Part shown: piece by piece, positions 59,442 to 64,000 of the stretch
Position numbering within the stretch: the stretch's first letter is position 1
How the letters are laid out: every line of letters begins with the position of its first letter
Translations under genes and position numbers: made by a program
Assembly: GCA_045577175.1 (NCBI GenBank)
Contig: JAZNHT010000037.1
Location: 1-64,000, forward strand
Direction: 5' to 3'
Source: SIG701 sp045577175
Lineage (GTDB): Bacteria > Bacillota > Clostridia > Oscillospirales > CAG-272
Length of the DNA: 64,000 nucleotides
Notes under the pieces: model-generated
Database searches by the model: none
The model's input: only the letters and a program-made list of their open reading frames with translations
Told to the model about the DNA's origin: nothing

Positions 59442-60857
59442 TTATTTGCAAAATGCGGAAAATGCTTTGTGCGCGGAATAAACATCCGTTTTGGAAACAA
59501 CCTCGAACGGAGCGTGCATCGAAAGAACGGGAACACCGATGTCAACCGTGTCGATGTTTTGGTTGGCAATATATTTTGCAACGGTGCCGCCGCCGCCCTG
59601 ATCGACCTTGCCGAGCTCACTCGTCTGCCAGAGCACGCCGTCACGCTCGAACATCTGACGAACCGTGCCGACAAACTCCGCGCTTGCATCGCTTGTGCCG
59701 CTCTTGCCGCGTGCGCCGGTGTATTTCGCCATAGCAACGCCGCAGTTGAGAAGCGAAGAATTGCGCTTCTCGTATACCTCGGGATAGTTCGGATCATATC
59801 CGGCACTTACGTCTGCGGAGAGACACATGGAGTTCGCACGGATCACGTTCGCGTTTCCGCCGAGATTCTTTGCCAGCTCGTCAATCAGATCCACCAGGAG
59901 AGAGCATTGCATACCCGTAACGCCGTCACTGCCGATTTCTTCTTTATCGGCGAGAACGCACATGAGGGTGTGTGCGCCGCCTGCGTTTTCAATAATAGCG
60001 GTGAGTGCCGGATACGCGCATACGCGGTCGTCGTGTCCGTACGCACCGAGCATCCAGCGGTCAAAGCCGACATCGACCGCATTGGCGGCGGGAACCATGC
60101 AAAGCTCCGCGCTCATGAAATCCGTCTCGGTGATGCCGTACTTATCGTTGAGATATGCCATTACACAGAGCTTTACCTTATCGGAGGCGGGGGTAACGGT
60201 TCCGTCCTCCTCCATATACGGACTGCCTGCGATCAGAATATTCATACCTTCACCGGTAAACGCGGTGCCGAGCGGTTTTGCACTTTGATCCTTGGCGAGA
60301 TGCGGCAGAAGATCCGTAATGCAGAACACGGGATCGCCGGGCAGATCGCCGATGCGCACGTCAATGCTCGTGCCATCCTTCGTGATAACGACGCCGTGGA
60401 GTGCCAGCGGCACGGTTGCCCACTGATACTTGCGGACGCCGCCGTAATAATGTGTCTTGAAATAGCCGAGACCGTCGCTCTCAAAGAGAGGATGCTGCTT
60501 CAGATCAAGACGGGGAGAATCGATGTGTGCCGCAGAGATACGGACGCCGCTGTTGATGTCCTCCGTGCCGAGCGCCATAACGTACAGGCTCTTTCCGCGG
60601 TTGTTATAGTAAACCTTGTCTCCCTTTTGGAGCTTGTCGCCGATCTTGTATGCACGGAATCCTGCATCCTCCAGCATTTTTACAGAGGCGATGACGGCTT
60701 CCCGTTCCGTTTTTCCTTCATCCAGATATTTTGCATAACCGATGCAGTACTCCTTTGCGGCAGAAAGCTCCTCTGCACTCCAGAGTTCAAATGCGGATTT
60801 TTTCTTATAGAACACTTCCTCCGCGAGAAGCTGTCCCTTTGTCTTTTCTTCGCTCAT
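59442..60857 (-). CDS. M18-family aspartyl/neutral aminopeptidase
   Basis: A 471-residue zinc aminopeptidase of the M18 family (ApeA-like). Zinc and catalytic motifs are A-A-H-I-D-S-P-R, L-A-D-K-E-E-I-G-S-D-G, F-D-R-W-M-L-G-A-Y-G-H-D-D-R and the C-terminal M-H-A-P-F-E-V-V-S-K-T-D. It is cytosolic and cleaves N-terminal residues from peptides. The gene follows the transglycosylase gene by 32 bases. Confidence 0.93.
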   Translation of the reverse strand: MSEEKTKGQLLAEEVFYKKKSAFELWSAEELSAAKEYCIGYAKYLDEGKTEREAVIASVKMLEDAGFRAYKIGDKLQKGDKVYYNNRGKSLYVMALGTEDINSGVRISAAHIDSPRLDLKQHPLFESDGLGYFKTHYYGGVRKYQWATVPLALHGVVITKDGTSIDVRIGDLPGDPVFCITDLLPHLAKDQSAKPLGTAFTGEGMNILIAGSPYMEEDGTVTPASDKVKLCVMAYLNDKYGITETDFMSAELCMVPAANAVDVGFDRWMLGAYGHDDRVCAYPALTAIIENAGGAHTLMCVLADKEEIGSDGVTGMQCSLLVDLIDELAKNLGGNANVIRANSMCLSADVSAGYDPNYPEVYEKRNSSLLNCGVAMAKYTGARGKSGTSDASAEFVGTVRQMFERDGVLWQTSELGKVDQGGGGTVAKYIANQNIDTVDIGVPVLSMHAPFEVVSKTDVYSAHKAFSAFCK

Positions 60858-60889
60858 GTGTATATATCCTTTCGTGTTAATATTTGCCG

Positions 60890-61477
60890 TTAATTCGGTG
60901 CCGTTCCGTACAGACGCTTATACACGCCGATTGCGTCGTTCACGCGCTTTACGTATTTTGCCGTTTCTTTATAGGGAATATTCGTAAGCCTGCCGTCATC
61001 ATCCGTATACTCGGGCATTTGCAGCCATTCATCGGCACGGGACATCCCTGCATTGTAGGCGGCAAAAACGGTATCCCACCGATTATAGCGCATGTACAGG
61101 TACGAAAGCAGATACGTTCCGTATTCGATATTCGTTTCGGGATCATACAGCATACCGCTGTCCGCCGTGCGTTTCATCAGCATGGAAATCCACGAAAACG
61201 TATCCGGTGTGATCTGCATCAGACCGACCGCCCCTGCAGAGGAAACCGCGTTGCTTATGAAATCGCTTTCGACTTTGATAACGGCATAGATCACATGCTC
61301 CGGCACGCCGTACTGATCGGAATATTTGCTGACGTATTCACTGAAATCGCGCGGATAGCGAGTTCTGTCAACGGCATCCCAGATTGTCTGGTAAAGGTAC
61401 CCTGCCAAAACGGATGCGGCGAGAATAATCAGGATAACGCCGCTCACGCGGGCACTTTTTTTCAGTCTGTCATTCAT
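60890..61477 (-). CDS. membrane-anchored lytic transglycosylase (SLT domain)
   Basis: A 195-residue protein with an N-terminal membrane anchor (about 12-32) and an SLT domain: A-V-I-K-V-E-S-D-F carries the catalytic Glu, then A-V-G-L-M-Q-I-T-P-D-T and A-A-Y-N-A-G. It cleaves glycan strands to 1,6-anhydroMurNAc products. The start at 61477 is set by GGGAGAG; it overlaps the coaE stop by eight bases. The longer frame to 61528 lies mostly in coaE. Confidence 0.92.
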   Translation of the reverse strand: MNDRLKKSARVSGVILIILAASVLAGYLYQTIWDAVDRTRYPRDFSEYVSKYSDQYGVPEHVIYAVIKVESDFISNAVSSAGAVGLMQITPDTFSWISMLMKRTADSGMLYDPETNIEYGTYLLSYLYMRYNRWDTVFAAYNAGMSRADEWLQMPEYTDDDGRLTNIPYKETAKYVKRVNDAIGVYKRLYGTAPN

Positions 61478-62126
61478 CTGCACTCTCCCGGATTCCGAAG
61501 CGTTCAAAAATTGCACGAACAGTATCACCGATTTGCAAATCCAAAGTCTCGCAGTGATCGCCGTTCTCTATCACATAATCACAGCGGCGAATAAGCTCCT
61601 CTGCGGAAATCTGTGACGCAAGACGTCGGTGTGCTTGTGCTTCGGTAATGCCATCACGCTTCATGATGCGCGCCACGGACACCTCCTCGGGCGCAACGAT
61701 GCAGAGTGTGCAGTCGCAGTGCGCATGAAATCCGCTTTCAAAGAGAACGGGGGCATCGACAATCACGGCGGGCGCGCCGTTTGCCGAGAGCTCCTCGGCA
61801 ACACGTACCGTTTCGCGCAGGATGTGCGCGTGGGTGATACGGTTGAGCTTCGCAAGCGCATCGGATGCGCCGTCAGCGAAAACAATATCGGCAAGAGCGC
61901 GGCGGTTGAGTGAGTGATCCGGATTTGCAATTTCCGCACCGAACGCACCGACCAGCTCACGCATACATGGCGAATACTGCGCGGCAGGCGCGGTCATCGT
62001 GCGGTAGACAGCATCCGTATCAATCGACGGGATGCCGTGTGCGGCAAATTTTTTTGCAACATATCCCTTGCCGCTTCCGCTTCTGCCGCAAAGACCGATC
62101 AGCGGAACGTGATTTCTTGCTTTCAT
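61470..62126 (-). CDS. coaE: dephospho-CoA kinase
   Basis: A 218-residue P-loop kinase performing the last step of CoA synthesis. Walker A G-R-S-G-S-G-K-G, the following D-T-D-A-V-Y-R, the V-D-A-P-V-L-F-E-S-G region and C-D-Y-V-I-E-N-G-D are the CoaE set. It lies nine bases downstream of the unknown 312-residue gene and overlaps the transglycosylase gene. Confidence 0.95.
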   Translation of the reverse strand: MKARNHVPLIGLCGRSGSGKGYVAKKFAAHGIPSIDTDAVYRTMTAPAAQYSPCMRELVGAFGAEIANPDHSLNRRALADIVFADGASDALAKLNRITHAHILRETVRVAEELSANGAPAVIVDAPVLFESGFHAHCDCTLCIVAPEEVSVARIMKRDGITEAQAHRRLASQISAEELIRRCDYVIENGDHCETLDLQIGDTVRAIFERFGIRESADE

Positions 62127-62135
62127 ACAGTCAGC

Positions 62136-63074
62136 TTACTCCTGCTTTGCAAACGCTTCGGCGAATACGAATGAATACCCTGCTCCGGAGAGAATCTCTC
62201 CCATTTTGAAAATCTTCTCAGCGTAATCGGGCTGGTAATTGAAGTAATGGTTGTAGAAATACTGCTCATGAATACACACACCGATATATTCCTTGCCGAT
62301 ATACGGAGAGAACACGTCATCAATTTCTGCAAGAGAAAGCGCGTTCAGCGTGAACAGCGGAAGATGGAACTTCTTGAACAGCATACCGGTATCTTCATCG
62401 AGAATTGCATCCATGGTTGAAATCGTTTTTTCAAGCTGTTCGGGAGAAAAATGATTGTACGAGCAGACCGAGCAGTTGATCGAAGCGAGCTTACCGCCGC
62501 GCTCGTACATACGTGTATCGGGCGAACGGTTTTCAAGCAGGCGTGCTTCGTGCGCCGCGGAAAGGAAGCCGGGCGCATAGTCAATAGCCTTGCCTGCGGA
62601 TACATCCATAACGCGCACACCGCAGTCGTAAAGCGCACGGACGCCCTCCTTGCTCATCGCATTCCAGTGTGGGCACATGCCGTATGTAAAGGATTCCTCG
62701 CCTGCAAAGCGAACAACCTCGCGATAGGTATCGTCAAAGAGCTGTTTCATCTCGGCGTAGCTGACGTTCGGATGCGGATAATCGGGAAATTCGCTCTCGG
62801 CGTGGATGCCGAACTTCAGCCAATCGGAGGCGGCGCGAAATTCTTCCTTGTAGGCGTCGGTCATCTCCGATAAAGAAAAATCGTGCGCATAGTTTTCACG
62901 GTTGGTTCTGTAAAACAGATTGAGCTGTGTTTTTACGCCGTACCGCTCGTATGCCGTTTTCAGCATAGCCATATACGGATCGTCAAACAGAGATAAAGGA
63001 CGGCGGCGAGTGATTTCGTGAAGTGTCCAGATAACATCGTCAATCAGAAAATGGGATTTTGGTGATACAGCCAT
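62136..63074 (-). CDS. conserved-looking protein of unknown function, perhaps deacetylase-fold
   Basis: A 312-residue soluble protein without signal peptide or membrane helix. The N-terminal F-L-I-D-D-V-I-W and the later F-G-I-H-A-E-S, Y-G-M-C-P-H-W-N and G-V-C-I-H-E-Q-Y-F-Y-N-H-Y patterns are compatible with a polysaccharide deacetylase-like (NodB/DUF2334-type) barrel using D-D and His residues for metal, but I cannot assign it. GGAGG precedes the start at 63074. Two bases of regulation are visible: a consensus-like promoter with a palindrome in its spacer, and tight linkage to coaE. Confidence 0.6.
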   Translation of the reverse strand: MAVSPKSHFLIDDVIWTLHEITRRRPLSLFDDPYMAMLKTAYERYGVKTQLNLFYRTNRENYAHDFSLSEMTDAYKEEFRAASDWLKFGIHAESEFPDYPHPNVSYAEMKQLFDDTYREVVRFAGEESFTYGMCPHWNAMSKEGVRALYDCGVRVMDVSAGKAIDYAPGFLSAAHEARLLENRSPDTRMYERGGKLASINCSVCSYNHFSPEQLEKTISTMDAILDEDTGMLFKKFHLPLFTLNALSLAEIDDVFSPYIGKEYIGVCIHEQYFYNHYFNYQPDYAEKIFKMGEILSGAGYSFVFAEAFAKQE

Positions 63075-63140
63075 AGATAACCTCCAAAGAATTGATAGAG
63101 ATGAGAGAGACTGCGCAAACCCTGCACAAATCCACCGTAT

Positions 63141-63169
63141 ATTATACCACAAGCTCTCAGCTTTTGCAA
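63141..63169 (-). promoter_or_regulatory. promoter of the unknown-coaE operon, palindrome in spacer
   Basis: Minus strand TTGCAA (63164-63169), 17-base spacer, TATAAT (63141-63146). The spacer holds AAGCT-CTC-AGCTT (63151-63163), a candidate repressor site. Confidence 0.65.
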
Positions 63170-63194
63170 TACCTCCCTATATTTTATTGTAAAA

Positions 63195-64000
63195 TCATTC
63201 TTCGGTCCGAATAAAAAAATACACAATTCCGCCTGTGTCCATGCGCACTCCGATTACAACAGATCCGCCGTTGCAGTCAAGGCAGACACGGCACATACAC
63301 TGCGCACAGCGACTCGATGAAAGAGTGAGAGAGTCAAGCTCTGTCTTCCCTGCCGCATACGTCGTGGCGATGCGGATGCACTCTTCCTCCGTCAGTCGAA
63401 TTTCATGCGGTACGGCCGCAATCGCATAGGCGGACACGCGGTTCGATGCACCGTCAAACAGCACAGTGACATTCCGGCAGTATGCACAGTGCCCATCGGC
63501 GGAGAAGATATTGCGTACACCGATAAATTCCGCCGCAAGCTCCGTATAATCTTTTGCCTCCCCGACCGGCTCTGCCATTGTCTGCGGTGACTGAACGCGT
63601 GCGCTCGCGCGCGAAAGCGTGCCTGCCGTATCTGCCGACTCACGGAGAGAGCTGACGAACGCAGAGGCGGAAAAACGGTTCTCGACGATCATTGCTTCGA
63701 CCTCTGTACAGAAAGTGAAAAATCGGGCATCCCGCGCACCGATCACTTCCGTGAAGAGACGTGCATCCGCATCACGCAGAAAATCACTCGCGTGTGTTGC
63801 CGCGAGCGCGGCGGATACTTCGGCAGAAACCGCGTCGGAAGCATCTTTGAGCGCGAGCATTTCCGCCGCGGCAAGGGATGCTGCACGCTCCCGACGGATA
63901 TTTCGGGCGTATATGCCGCCTATGCCGGACGCAATCAGCGCGGCAAAGCACGTGAGAAACGCAATACCGAGAAGCAGTATTGCGTGACGGGTTCGCTCGG
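63195..64000 (-). CDS. YpeB-like membrane protein, partial (start off window)
   Basis: The frame is open to the window edge, giving at least 267 residues. The visible N terminus has one membrane helix (I-L-L-L-G-I-A-F-L-T-C-F-A-A-L-I-A-S-G), then an Ala-rich helical region of about 150 residues, then a domain with Cys pairs (C-A-Y-C-R-N, C-A-Q-C-M-C-R-V-C) and PepSY-like patterns. Helical N-terminal region plus C-terminal PepSY recalls YpeB, which stabilises the SleB cortex hydrolase in spores. A sleB gene would lie just outside the window if so. The assignment is tentative. Confidence 0.5.
   Translation of the reverse strand, partial: ERTRHAILLLGIAFLTCFAALIASGIGGIYARNIRRERAASLAAAEMLALKDASDAVSAEVSAALAATHASDFLRDADARLFTEVIGARDARFFTFCTEVEAMIVENRFSASAFVSSLRESADTAGTLSRASARVQSPQTMAEPVGEAKDYTELAAEFIGVRNIFSADGHCAYCRNVTVLFDGASNRVSAYAIAAVPHEIRLTEEECIRIATTYAAGKTELDSLTLSSSRCAQCMCRVCLDCNGGSVVIGVRMDTGGIVYFFIRTEE

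Noticed and set aside
58632..60893. 753-codon open frame on the plus strand
   Set aside because: It runs opposite two clear genes (KDPG aldolase-VOC and M18 aminopeptidase) and crosses their boundary.

Overview
The window reads as chromosome of an endospore-forming member of the Clostridia, probably an Oscillospirales/Christensenellales-like gut anaerobe. The support is a spoIIAA-spoIIAB-sigF operon, a SipL-like spore morphogenesis protein (DUF3794 + LysM), PdaA-type and SpoIID-type proteins, a YpeB-like partial gene, a DacF-type carboxypeptidase, an S-layer-homology protein, a PPi-type phosphofructokinase and many TTGACA-N17-TATAAT promoters. No rRNA, tRNA, CRISPR array, phage or complete transposase was seen.

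Layout. 1-8760: RluA-type pseudouridine synthase end, YugP-type membrane protease, UDP-GlcNAc 2-epimerase divergent from a large S-layer-homology protein, SipL-like protein, ROK glucokinase. 8761-21982: a long regulatory region followed by a seven-gene, strongly codon-biased operon: a giant solute-binding protein, two sugar ABC permeases, an NHL/TPR/Yip1 membrane protein, a DUF5696 protein and two more permeases, with no ATPase. 22110-23401: ECF-like sigma factor plus a membrane protein. 23452-23722: remnant of an IS200/IS605-like element. 23727-28455: DUF624 protein, a small membrane protein, ProC, GNAT, two polysaccharide deacetylases. 28747-34479: argG-argH-galM, then a convergent nucleotidyltransferase-galE operon. 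34711-37767: a Crp/Fnr regulator with a NitT/TauT-type ABC transporter. 37799-49392: Cys-rich protein, small P-loop protein, Pgi, DacF-like, PcrA, ProS, RodA/FtsW, a carbon-nitrogen hydrolase, PPi-phosphofructokinase. 49570-51126: spoIIA operon. 51156-64000: minus-strand run holding SpoIID-like, topoisomerase IV A, Sua5, RF1, KDPG aldolase-VOC fusion, M18 aminopeptidase, lytic transglycosylase, CoaE, an unknown protein and a partial YpeB-like gene.

How it fits together. Glucokinase, Pgi, PPi-Pfk, GalM, GalE and KDPG aldolase point to sugar-based energy metabolism. The seven-gene ABC/NHL-Yip1/DUF5696 operon looks like a dedicated glycan capture and import machine and is the best candidate here for an incompletely described system. 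The 2-epimerase beside the SLH protein fits the known binding of SLH domains to ManNAc-containing secondary cell-wall polymers. Very long antisense reading frames opposite the SLH protein and the ABC operon are by-products of strong codon bias and suggest these are among the most highly expressed genes.
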